From: JAVEYA01 sp034003745
GTDB taxonomy: Bacteria; Bacillota; Peptococcia; DRI-13; PHAD01
Reading direction: 5' to 3'
Assembly: GCA_034003745.1 (NCBI GenBank)
Contig: JAVEYA010000018.1
Span: forward strand, 1-34,943
DNA length: 34,943 nt
The notes beneath the pieces are model-generated. The model was not told where the DNA came from. It searched no databases and saw only the letters and a program-made list of their open reading frames with translations. This document shows positions 16,296 through 24,124 of the stretch, piece after piece (the first letter of the stretch is position 1; every line of letters starts with the position of its first letter). A program made the position numbers and the translations under genes.

Positions 16296-17317
16296 AACTT
16301 TACTTGGGTGCGGATTACCGCAAGGTCGTCCGCTTCCGGCATAAAGGGATAGTTCCGCAGCGGCTCGCTGGGCCTTTCATTGGAAAAAGGCCGATTGCAG
16401 GCCATTACCCCCGCCTCGTCCGGACAGCCCGAGGTCATAAAAGGAACTCCCCTTTCCACATAAGGCCCGATTTCAATACCGAAGTCCTTGAGCCTCCCGG
16501 CCGTATCATATTCTATTCCATCGCCTGCAATGATTCCTTCATTAATGAGGTACCGGGCCAGCTGAATACGGCGGTATTGTTCCAGCTCCGGCGGCTTCAT
16601 CCCGGCCATAAAGCTGCCCGCCTCCGGATAAAAAGAAAACAAATGCGTTACGGCGCCCAACTGATAAGCCCGCCGGATACAGTGGACCATCTCCTTTTCC
16701 GTTTCACCCAGACCCACGATCAGATGGACCCCGGCCCGATATTGACCGAATACCGTAACGGCTTCCTCCAGGGCTTCCCAATACCGAACCCAGCGATGCG
16801 GCCCGCCAATGCCTGCACCGCGGAATTTCTCGAACAGGGGCTCCGTAGCGCAATCCACGGCGATCCCCACCCGGTCCGCTCCGGCTTCCCGCACTGCGGC
16901 CATATCCGTCGGCCCTCTCATCACAGTAGGCGTCAAAAGGGCGCTGACCGGCAGTTTTGTCTCTTCCCGAATGGCGCGGATAACCGTGCAAGCGTCCCCC
17001 AACGCGCGGGGGTGCGTCGTCATGGAAACACAAGCCCGCTTGAAAGGCGTCCCGCCTGCGCGTACAGTATCCAGAATATTCTTCAGCGTATAAACAGGCC
17101 ATTTCACCCGGATAAAGGTCGGTTTGGCTTCCGTATCCCGGGCGCTGGACAGGCCGCAGTATCCGCATTTGGCTGCGCACCCTTCCTCATAAGTCAACAG
17201 CAGATTCAGACAGCCGCATTTCGTATCACGCAGGAACCGCCCTTGCTCCAGACCCAGGCTCAGTGCGCCGGCCAGACTGGTTTTAATATACTCGGGACTT
17301 TCTTTTTTACCCGTCAA
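16292..17317 (-). CDS. lipS1: radical SAM protein, LipS1-type lipoyl synthase component
   Basis: A 341-residue radical SAM enzyme with cluster ligands Cys47, Cys51 and Cys54 (CAAKCGYC). Additional cysteines at 34, 36 (CGC), 298 and 307 could hold an auxiliary Fe-S cluster that is sacrificed as sulfur donor, as in LipA and BioB. The C-terminal SNERPSEPLRNYPF stretch is distinctive. The TTG start at 17317 lies inside the end of the ligase gene (11-base overlap) with GGAGGG upstream; an ATGA junction leads into lipS2. Context points to lipoyl rather than biotin synthesis: no other biotin gene is present and a lipoyl-domain protein is in the same cluster. Confidence 0.72.
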   Translation of the reverse strand: MTGKKESPEYIKTSLAGALSLGLEQGRFLRDTKCGCLNLLLTYEEGCAAKCGYCGLSSARDTEAKPTFIRVKWPVYTLKNILDTVRAGGTPFKRACVSMTTHPRALGDACTVIRAIREETKLPVSALLTPTVMRGPTDMAAVREAGADRVGIAVDCATEPLFEKFRGAGIGGPHRWVRYWEALEEAVTVFGQYRAGVHLIVGLGETEKEMVHCIRRAYQLGAVTHLFSFYPEAGSFMAGMKPPELEQYRRIQLARYLINEGIIAGDGIEYDTAGRLKDFGIEIGPYVERGVPFMTSGCPDEAGVMACNRPFSNERPSEPLRNYPFMPEADDLAVIRTQVKL

Positions 17318-18410
17318 TCGCTACTTCCCTCCCTTCAACAGACGCCTCGGTTACTGCATTCCGGATTGCACTGATAAAATCCTCTGTCGTCACGCCGGGG
17401 ATTCTCACCTTGGCCCAGGCGAAGAACCACTTGACATTTTCCTCCAGCTTTTTCGAGCGGATGGGAGTGTTCTTCAAGAAGGCCTCCAGGCCAAGGATGG
17501 CATTTTCCGGGTATGCGAAGAAATCACCGGTGATAAAGATACTTTTAATAAACTGCCGGGTCGGGTCCAACAGCAGCGAAATGCGAATCAGCCCTCCCGG
17601 CGCTTTATAATCGCTCACCTGCAGGCCGCCGGCGGTCTGTATGCTTCTGTTTCCCCTGACCCACGCTTCCGACTGGAAGCCGGGCATTTCCTGCTCAAAA
17701 AATTCCCTCTCCTGTTGGGTCAGCCCGCCGGCAACAAGTTCAATTCCCAATACTTCAGCAAAACCCCCGGCTACCGCAGCATGAATCGTCTGCATGTCCG
17801 GCAGGCTGCCCAAGAGTTCTTTCAAACTGACCACCCGCTGTTTAAAGCTTTGCACCTGCTTGTCGTCCAGCTTCTTCAACGGTAGCTTCAGACAGCGGAG
17901 CATGGTTTCCACATCAAAATCAGTCAGCAGGGTGCCGTGAAAGATGAAGGAATCATCGTATTCCGTTCCGGCAGTACCGGAAATCTTCCGGCCTTCCACT
18001 TCAATGTCGTTTAAAGGACGGTATTTAGCTGCCACTCCCAGTTTGGCGAACCCGGCAATGGCACATTCGCACAGTACCCGGTACATCTCGTTGAGGTTAT
18101 GGGGAATGCCGGCGGTGCCCTTTTTCGCGGTAATTTCCCAGCCCAGCTGACTCTCATCCATGTAAATACAGCCGCCGCCGGAGATTCTTCTGTTGATCTC
18201 GATATTATGTTCCCGACAGTATTCTTCTTCTACCTCCAATTCCACGGACTGGTGAAACCCGACCAGCGCGGTATGGGGTTTAAACTGCAAAAGATGCAAG
18301 GTGTTGGGCGCCCAGTTCTGCCGGCAGGAATTCAGGAGGACCCACTGCAGGGTCATATTCTGATAGACCGGCAGAGGTTCCGTAATCAACAAACGCCATT
18401 TCTCAGACAT
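17307..18410 (-). CDS. lplA: lipoate-protein ligase, LplA plus accessory domain (sLpl(AB)-like)
   Basis: A 367-residue ligase of the biotin/lipoate A/B family. RRISGGGCIYMD (74-85) is the lipoyl-AMP binding loop; the histidine usual before the Asp is Met here. Lys142 in GRKISGTAG is the family's catalytic lysine, followed by FHGTLL. The C-terminal 100 or so residues (with ITGDFFAYPE) match the LplB accessory domain needed for substrate activation. It should adenylate octanoate or lipoate and attach it to a lysine, presumably on the LbpA-like protein of this cluster. ATG 18410 has AGAGGTGA in front. It is 26 bases from the hydrogenase fusion gene and overlaps lipS1, so one transcript is likely. 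Confidence 0.85.
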   Translation of the reverse strand: MSEKWRLLITEPLPVYQNMTLQWVLLNSCRQNWAPNTLHLLQFKPHTALVGFHQSVELEVEEEYCREHNIEINRRISGGGCIYMDESQLGWEITAKKGTAGIPHNLNEMYRVLCECAIAGFAKLGVAAKYRPLNDIEVEGRKISGTAGTEYDDSFIFHGTLLTDFDVETMLRCLKLPLKKLDDKQVQSFKQRVVSLKELLGSLPDMQTIHAAVAGGFAEVLGIELVAGGLTQQEREFFEQEMPGFQSEAWVRGNRSIQTAGGLQVSDYKAPGGLIRISLLLDPTRQFIKSIFITGDFFAYPENAILGLEAFLKNTPIRSKKLEENVKWFFAWAKVRIPGVTTEDFISAIRNAVTEASVEGREVAIDG

Positions 18411-18436
18411 TATCTCACCTCTTTTTGGGGATATCC

Positions 18437-20455
18437 TCAGTCTTTTTTGGCAGCCGCTTGCTCATAAGCCTGCACAGCTTCACCGCGGTTAACATAGGTC
18501 GTGTGCAGCAGATGGTGCGACAGTTCCCCACAGGGTTTTTCCAGAAATTCTGCATAAATCTGCTTTATTTCCGGATTATCATGGGACTTGCGCCAAGTCT
18601 GATCCCGGTCGTCTTTGTTTAAGCCCTGCATCCTGGCAGTCGCTTTGATGACGTTGGTGGTGATAATCTGTCCTCCGCCGCCGACGCAGCCGCCGGGACA
18701 GGTCATTACTTCAATGAAGTGGTACTTGGAAAACTCACCGCCGGCCAGAATGTCTTCGCAGATGGCGCGGGCATTTTTCAGACCGAAAGCCACCGCGACT
18801 TTGACATCATTTCCCGCCACGGGGACGGCGGCTGTCTTCACGCCGGTGTATTCGCCCAAAGCCGCCAGCTCGATATCGCCCAAAGGCTCCCCTGTTACTA
18901 CTTCATAAGCGGTCCTTAAAGCTGCGGTCATTACACCGCCGGTCCGTCCGAAAATCGTAGCCGCCCCGGTATAGTCGCCCAACAGTGTGTCGGCCTGGCC
19001 ATCCGGCTGGGCCATCAGGTCGATATCTAAAAGTTTGAAGAGCTTGGCGCATTCCCGGGTGGTCAGAACGGCGTCCACATCGGGATAGTGGCCGTGCCGG
19101 CCTTTTTCTTCCCAGTAGTGGGCGGCGTCGGTGAGCTCCTCCCTGACCTTCTCATATTTCTTGGCGGTACAAGGCATCATGGAAACCACGTAGACTTTCT
19201 CCGGGTCCACACCCAGTTTTGCCGCGGCATAGGTTTTGGCCACCGCTCCCAGCATCTGCTGGGGCGACTTGGCGCTGGACAGGTTCGGGATCAAGCTGGG
19301 ATAGTAGGTCTCCACAAACTTGACCCAGGCCGGGCAGCAGGAAGTAAACTGCGGCAGCGCCTGGCCATCGCCCCCGAGGCGATGGATCAGTTCATATCCT
19401 TCTTCCATAATGGTCAAATCAGCCGTGTAGTTGGTATCCCAGACCTGGTCAAACCCGGCTGCTTTTAAAGCCGAATAGAGTTTATCCGTCACCACTGTGC
19501 CGGGCTCCGCTCCGAATTCTTCGCCGATGGTGGCGCGAACGGCCGGGGCGAACTGGGCGACCACGTATTTATCCGGGTCTTGTAAGGCAGCGATGACATC
19601 GGCCACCTCATCCTGTTCCGTAATGGCCCCCATCGGCCGGGAGAAGGGACAGGGGGCGCAGCCCAGCCATTCCTTAACCAGGGCCACGGTTTTCTCCTGG
19701 AAACCCAGGGGACAGTTCATGACACACTGTCCGCAGCGCACACATCTTAACTCATCCAAAATGACGCCTTCTTTTTCATCCATACGCAGGGCTTCCACGC
19801 CCTGAGCCTTGCAGGCCTCCACGCAGCTGCCGCAGCGGATGCATTTATTGGGCTCATAGGTGATAGAAGGTTCCATATGCCGGTCCGGCAAACTCCACTT
19901 CCTCCGCTCCTCCAAATTGACCATTTCTGAGGAAGCGGCTTCACAGGCGGCAAATTCCTGGACCTTCCGAATGACGGAACATTCGCTGATGGTCTCGCCC
20001 CTGACGAGCGGACAAAATTTTCTTTCCTTACTCAAATTTAACGGGCCCAACTCCCGGATGGTCTGGCCAAATTCGTTCATAACCCGCCCGAACTTCTCCC
20101 CTTCGGAGGCGGAAATCCAATGGAGCTGCAGCCTTTCTTTCTCAATTCCCAGTTCTTCCAAAAGAGGCTGGAAGGTTTCATAACGGGCCAGCGCTTTAAA
20201 GTTTCCGCTGGTGTAATGACAGTCGGCCGGAATATGGCAGCCGGCGATAATCACCCCATCGGCGCCTTCCTGAAAAGCCTTGATTACAAAACTGGGTTCC
20301 ACCCGTCCGGAACACATCACCCTAATGGCGCGCACGCTGATGTCATGGTGGTTCCGGGAAGTCCCGGCCAGGTCGGCCCCGGCATAAGAACACCAGTTGC
20401 ACAGAAACCCGACGAGTTTGGGCTTGAATTCTTTAATCGTCTGTTCGTTCGTCAT
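18437..20455 (-). CDS. MvhD-[FeFe] hydrogenase fusion protein
   Basis: A 672-residue fusion. Residues about 13-140 are an MvhD/FrhD-type [2Fe-2S] domain (Cys19, 22, 48, 73, 79), the module that hands electrons to HdrA. Next come two [4Fe-4S] ferredoxin motifs (Cys205/208/211/215 and 238/241/244/248). The catalytic H-cluster domain shows all three signatures: TSCCPAW (371-377), MPCTAKKYE (427-435) and EVMTCPGGCVGGGGQ (582-596). A small-subunit-like tail follows. The last position of the third signature, often Pro, is Ile. It makes or consumes H2 in the cytoplasm; no signal peptide is visible. Its ATG overlaps the hdrA stop in ATGA. Fusion and coupling together indicate a direct HdrA-hydrogenase complex. 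Confidence 0.93.
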   Translation of the reverse strand: MTNEQTIKEFKPKLVGFLCNWCSYAGADLAGTSRNHHDISVRAIRVMCSGRVEPSFVIKAFQEGADGVIIAGCHIPADCHYTSGNFKALARYETFQPLLEELGIEKERLQLHWISASEGEKFGRVMNEFGQTIRELGPLNLSKERKFCPLVRGETISECSVIRKVQEFAACEAASSEMVNLEERRKWSLPDRHMEPSITYEPNKCIRCGSCVEACKAQGVEALRMDEKEGVILDELRCVRCGQCVMNCPLGFQEKTVALVKEWLGCAPCPFSRPMGAITEQDEVADVIAALQDPDKYVVAQFAPAVRATIGEEFGAEPGTVVTDKLYSALKAAGFDQVWDTNYTADLTIMEEGYELIHRLGGDGQALPQFTSCCPAWVKFVETYYPSLIPNLSSAKSPQQMLGAVAKTYAAAKLGVDPEKVYVVSMMPCTAKKYEKVREELTDAAHYWEEKGRHGHYPDVDAVLTTRECAKLFKLLDIDLMAQPDGQADTLLGDYTGAATIFGRTGGVMTAALRTAYEVVTGEPLGDIELAALGEYTGVKTAAVPVAGNDVKVAVAFGLKNARAICEDILAGGEFSKYHFIEVMTCPGGCVGGGGQIITTNVIKATARMQGLNKDDRDQTWRKSHDNPEIKQIYAEFLEKPCGELSHHLLHTTYVNRGEAVQAYEQAAAKKD

Positions 20456-22416
20456 ACGGCAGCCACCTCCTCTAACAGAGCCTCAATTTCCGCAAAGACC
20501 TGGTCGGCGGAAAATTGCTGCTGTTTAATCGCTCCCGCCGGGCAGGCCGCCGCGCAGGTTCCGCAGCCTTTACATTTGGCGCTCTCGACTTCCATGATCT
20601 TTTGATCATGACAGAATTCCAGCGCGCCGTAAGGACATAGTTTTTCACAAAGCCGGCAGCCTTTGCACAGGTCCGGATTGGTTATGACAATTGTCGTCTC
20701 CAGTTTGACTTTACCAATATTTAAGAACTTGATGACTTCCCCCGCGCAGCCCCGGGACTGACTCACTGTATCGGGGATATCCTTGGGTCCTTGGGCGCAG
20801 CCTGCCAAATAAATTCCGGCTGTCGGGGATTCCAAGGGATTCAGTTTGGGGTGGGCTTCCATGAAGAAGCCGTCCTGGGTCCGGTTGATGTGCAGAACCT
20901 CGGAGAGCTTATCGGCATCGGTGGAGGGTTCCAAACCAACGGAGAGGACCACCATATCCACGCCCAGTTCCATGTTTTTGCCCAGCAGCGTATCTTCCGC
21001 CTTGAGTACAAGCTGACCGTCTTTTTCGGTGATTTCCGCCACCTTGCCCCGGATGAAGGTAACGCCCTCTCCCTGGATACGGTTGTAGAACTCCTCATAG
21101 CCTTTGCCGAAAGCCCGCATATCCATATAGAAATTATAGACCTCGGCGCCGGTCTTTTCCCGGGCCAGGTGGGCATGCTTCAGGGAGTACATGCAGCAGA
21201 CGCGGGAGCAGTATTTGTTGGTGTTCTCATCCCGGCTGCCCACACAGTGCAGAATCGCCACCTTCTTGGGGACTTCGCCTTTGGAGGTTTTTACCTTGCC
21301 GCCGGTAGGTCCTGAGGCGTTGGTCAGGCGCTCGAATTGCATGGCGTCGATGACGTCGGGATACAGCCCATAGCCGTATTTGCTGACCCGCTTGGCGTCA
21401 AAAGGCTTAAAGCCGGTGGCGACAATGATCGCGCCTACCTCCAGCTTGACCTCCTCCGCTTCCTGGGTGAAATCGATGCATTTTCTTTCACAGGCGGTTA
21501 CACAGGCCTGGGTACATTTGCCGTTCTTTAACATCAGACAGGTTTTCTGATCAATAACCGCTTTTAACGGAACGGCCTGCGGGAAGGGGATATAGGCGGC
21601 GCCGCGCTTAGCCAGGCCGTAGTCAAACTCATTGTTGATACGGCCTTTCATGATGCAGGCCGAGACACAATCCCCGCAGCCGCTGCAGTCCGCGCTGACA
21701 TAACGGGGAGTCTTTTTGACGGTGACGGTGTAATTGCCGACGGCGCCCTCCAAACCGACCACTTCCGCGTTGGTAATGAGTTCAATATTCGGTTCCCGGG
21801 CCACATCCACCATCTTGGGCGTGAGGATACAGGCGGAACAGTCCAGCGTCGGGAAAGTCTTATCCAGCTGCGCCATGACGCCGCCGATGGTAGGGCTTTT
21901 CTCCACCAGATAGGTCTTGTAACCGGCCTTGGCGATACTTAAGGAAGCCTCGATGCCTGCCACTCCGCCGCCGATAACCAGCGCCGCCTTGGTGATTCCG
22001 ATTTCCTGAGGAATGATGGCTTCCTGATAAATCACCCTGCGCGCGGCTGCCCGTACCAGGTCCCTGGCCTTCTCGGTCGCTTTCTTCGTATCGTTGGTAA
22101 CCCAGGAAACATGCTCCCGGATATTGGCCATCTGCATAAAGTACGGGTTCAGTCCGGCCTCTTCCACCACTGTGCGGAAAGTCGGCTCATGCATCCGGGG
22201 AGAGCAGGAGGCAACCACGATCCGGTCCAGATTCAGATTTTTCACGTCGTCTTTGATCAGCATTTGGCCGGGGTCGGAGCACATATAGGAATAATCACGG
22301 GACACAACCACGTTAGGCAGCTTAGCCGCGTATTCCGCCACATCCTTGCAGTCCACGACGCCGCCGATATTGCTGCCGCAATGGCAGACATAGACGCCGA
22401 TTCTTGGTTCGTTCAT
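20452..22416 (-). CDS. hdrA: heterodisulfide reductase subunit A (HdrA)-like flavoprotein
   Basis: A 654-residue HdrA. The N-terminal Fe-S domain (CHCG at 11-14; Cys46; Cys71 in ASCSPRMHEPTFR) is complete. The FAD site VIGGGVAGIEAS (147-158) and GGVMAQLDKTFP-DCSAC follow. An inserted ferredoxin domain has CSGCGDCVSAC (244-254) and a second Cys group with the spacing C-x3-C-x3-C-x3-C (301-313). Two C-terminal [4Fe-4S] motifs (the second at 615-625) end the protein. In known complexes HdrA is the electron-bifurcating FAD subunit. ATG 22416 is preferred over GTG 22419 because GGAGGTG is 7 bases away; the start touches the upstream stop in TGATG. No selenocysteine codon is seen. Confidence 0.95.
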   Translation of the reverse strand: MNEPRIGVYVCHCGSNIGGVVDCKDVAEYAAKLPNVVVSRDYSYMCSDPGQMLIKDDVKNLNLDRIVVASCSPRMHEPTFRTVVEEAGLNPYFMQMANIREHVSWVTNDTKKATEKARDLVRAAARRVIYQEAIIPQEIGITKAALVIGGGVAGIEASLSIAKAGYKTYLVEKSPTIGGVMAQLDKTFPTLDCSACILTPKMVDVAREPNIELITNAEVVGLEGAVGNYTVTVKKTPRYVSADCSGCGDCVSACIMKGRINNEFDYGLAKRGAAYIPFPQAVPLKAVIDQKTCLMLKNGKCTQACVTACERKCIDFTQEAEEVKLEVGAIIVATGFKPFDAKRVSKYGYGLYPDVIDAMQFERLTNASGPTGGKVKTSKGEVPKKVAILHCVGSRDENTNKYCSRVCCMYSLKHAHLAREKTGAEVYNFYMDMRAFGKGYEEFYNRIQGEGVTFIRGKVAEITEKDGQLVLKAEDTLLGKNMELGVDMVVLSVGLEPSTDADKLSEVLHINRTQDGFFMEAHPKLNPLESPTAGIYLAGCAQGPKDIPDTVSQSRGCAGEVIKFLNIGKVKLETTIVITNPDLCKGCRLCEKLCPYGALEFCHDQKIMEVESAKCKGCGTCAAACPAGAIKQQQFSADQVFAEIEALLEEVAAV

Positions 22417-23627
22417 CACGCTTCACCTCCCGCGGGCTTGATTCTTTCCGCGATAAATTCCAAAAGATCATACACCTTCAGCCGGGCCCGGGCGCGTCTC
22501 GCGCCGCCTTGCAGCGTACGCTTGCACTGCTGGCAGGTGGTCAAAAGATACTGGGCCCCGGTATCATTCGCTTCCGCGACGCGGTTTTGGGCAATTTCTC
22601 CGGATAGTTCCGCGTTCAGCATCTCCAAGTTCCCGCCTCCGCCGCAGCATTTGCTCTCCTCACGGGTGAAGCGCATTTCCACCAGTTTCACACCCGGCAG
22701 GTTTTTTAAAATCTCCCTGGGTTCCTCGGTAATATGGGATTTCCGGCCTAAGTCACAGGGGTCGTGATAAGTGACCACGGTTTCTGTCGTATCGAAGCTG
22801 AATTGGCCGGTTTTCAGCAAATCGGTCAGATATTCGGAATAATGCTGCACTTTGATGCCCAGATCTTCTCCTGTTAATTTAGGATAAATCTTTTTGAAAA
22901 CATATAAGCAGGTGGGGCAACTGACCAGCACCGTCTTAGCTCCTTTGGACTTAAACAGTTCCAGGTTATACCGGGCATATTCCGCCAGGGCCTCTTCTCC
23001 CTGTCCGCCCCCATACAGGGGATAGCCGCAGCACCATTCCTCCCCGCCCAGCACGGTAAAGTCCACCCCCGCCTTCTGCAGAATAGCGGTTAAGGACTGA
23101 GGAATCTTGTAGACTTGCGGAAACAGGGAGGAGACACAGCCGGTAAAATAGATTACTTCCGCCTGTTCCTTCAGCAGCGCACTCTTTTGTTGATCGTCCA
23201 AACCCAGGTTATCCGTCCATAAGAGCCGGTTCGCGGCTGCATCGCCGGTGATATTGCGGCTCTTCTCCAGGGTGGACTGCAACTGCGCCATAGCCGGGGG
23301 CGCGCCCCGACGGTCCGTATAATATTCCCGCAGCTTCGTCATCAGCTTGCTTAAAGGAATTCCCCGGGGACATCGTTTCTCGCACAGGGCGCAGGTGGCG
23401 CATTGCCAAAAATTCTGCGCCTCCAGGATATCCGGTTCCATTCCCAGCTGAAGGTAACGCCATTGCTTGCGCGGGGTAACCGGCATCTTACCGGCCGACT
23501 GGCAGGTAGCCGAGCAACTGCCGCACTGGATACAGGTCCTGAGTTTCTCCCCGTCCGGCACAGCCGCCAACAACTCGGCAAAGATGTAACCAGAGCCGCC
23601 TTCTTCCGGCTTGTTTACCGTAGTCAT
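22416..23627 (-). CDS. HdrD-like Fe-S protein with two CCG domains
   Basis: A 403-residue soluble protein. The N-terminal HdrC-like region has two [4Fe-4S] motifs (CIQCGSCSATC and CATCALCEKRC). The rest is HdrB-like with two complete CCG motifs: C-x34-CC-x36-CPTC and C-x35-CC-x36-CQQC. These bind the non-cubane [4Fe-4S] clusters that cleave disulfides in HdrB/HdrD. GlcF, LldE and GlpC share this architecture. Its place directly before hdrA (TGATG overlap) and behind the lipoyl-protein gene suggests it is the disulfide-active subunit of this Hdr complex. It is a close paralogue of the protein at 24125-25282; the two flank the lipoyl carrier. ATG 23627 follows GGAAGGGTG. Confidence 0.9.
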   Translation of the reverse strand: MTTVNKPEEGGSGYIFAELLAAVPDGEKLRTCIQCGSCSATCQSAGKMPVTPRKQWRYLQLGMEPDILEAQNFWQCATCALCEKRCPRGIPLSKLMTKLREYYTDRRGAPPAMAQLQSTLEKSRNITGDAAANRLLWTDNLGLDDQQKSALLKEQAEVIYFTGCVSSLFPQVYKIPQSLTAILQKAGVDFTVLGGEEWCCGYPLYGGGQGEEALAEYARYNLELFKSKGAKTVLVSCPTCLYVFKKIYPKLTGEDLGIKVQHYSEYLTDLLKTGQFSFDTTETVVTYHDPCDLGRKSHITEEPREILKNLPGVKLVEMRFTREESKCCGGGGNLEMLNAELSGEIAQNRVAEANDTGAQYLLTTCQQCKRTLQGGARRARARLKVYDLLEFIAERIKPAGGEA

Positions 23628-23668
23628 GTTTCTTCACCCTTCCTGTCTAGTATCTCCTTTACAGAGGA

Positions 23669-24094
23669 CTACTTCTGATATTTGTCTTTTTCGGCCTGCA
23701 CGAATTGCTCAAAGGCCGCCTTGTCTTGCGGAGAATGGAGCGCTTGCAGCTCTCCTTTATCCTGGACTTTGATTTTGGCTATCCAGCCGTCCTGGTAGGG
23801 GCTTTCATCCAAAAGATAGGGGAAATCCGAGAGTTCGCTGTTTACTTCCGTGATTTCACCGTTCACCGGCGCTTTCAGCCGGCCAACCCATTTGCCCGAT
23901 TCAATCGAAGCAAAAGGCTGACCTTTTTCTACTTTTCTACCCACTACCGGGATTTCGATAAAAATGATTTCACCGGCTGTTTTTTGAAAAAAATCGCTGA
24001 TGCCTACGGTAATTACCGCGCCCTCCTCTTTGACCCAGCCCAGGTCATTGTCGTACAGTAAATCTTCGGGAAATTCATAACCGAGAAATTCCAT
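23669..24094 (-). CDS. GcvH-like lipoyl carrier protein (LbpA-like)
   Basis: A 141-residue lipoyl-domain protein. Start chosen at ATG 24094, because AAGGAGGAAG lies 8 bases before it, inside a longer frame (to 24112) that has no ribosome site. GcvH landmarks are clear: WVKEEG, VTVGISD-like ITVGISDFFQ, GEIIFIEIP, and the modified lysine Lys68 in ESGKWVG, then PVNGEI and PYQDGWIAKIK. The residues after the lysine (WVG) differ from the usual ESVKAAS of GcvH. No gcvP or gcvT is near. Instead it sits between two CCG Fe-S proteins, upstream of hdrA and lipoyl-assembly genes, as LbpA does in sHdr clusters. Likely role: the dithiol/disulfide substrate or carrier of the complex (inference). Confidence 0.85.
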   Translation of the reverse strand: MEFLGYEFPEDLLYDNDLGWVKEEGAVITVGISDFFQKTAGEIIFIEIPVVGRKVEKGQPFASIESGKWVGRLKAPVNGEITEVNSELSDFPYLLDESPYQDGWIAKIKVQDKGELQALHSPQDKAAFEQFVQAEKDKYQK

Positions 24095-24124
24095 CTTTTC
24101 TTCCTCCTTCATTCTTTTGCTTAT

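Noticed and set aside
15408..17317. Biotin synthase or FeFe-hydrogenase maturase (HydE/HydG) for the radical SAM pair
   Set aside because: Next to the hydrogenase gene this was tempting, but the lipoate ligase and lipoyl carrier context and the paired overlapping genes fit LipS1/LipS2 better. Not fully excluded without alignment.
16304..17374. 356-codon plus-strand open frame
   Set aside because: Entirely antisense to the LipS1-like gene and the ligase end; composition is low-quality (Pro/Arg/His-rich), with no domain or ribosome site. It is a GC-rich shadow frame.
18437..20455. Trimeric NAD-linked bifurcating hydrogenase (HydABC type)
   Set aside because: No NuoE/NuoF-like genes are adjacent; the partner is HdrA and the N-terminus is MvhD.
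22111..22767. 218-codon plus-strand open frame
   Set aside because: Antisense to hdrA and the HdrD-like gene, no family features.
23669..24094. Annotation as glycine cleavage H protein
   Set aside because: No other glycine cleavage gene is present; the neighbours and the residues after the lipoyl lysine favour an LbpA-like role.
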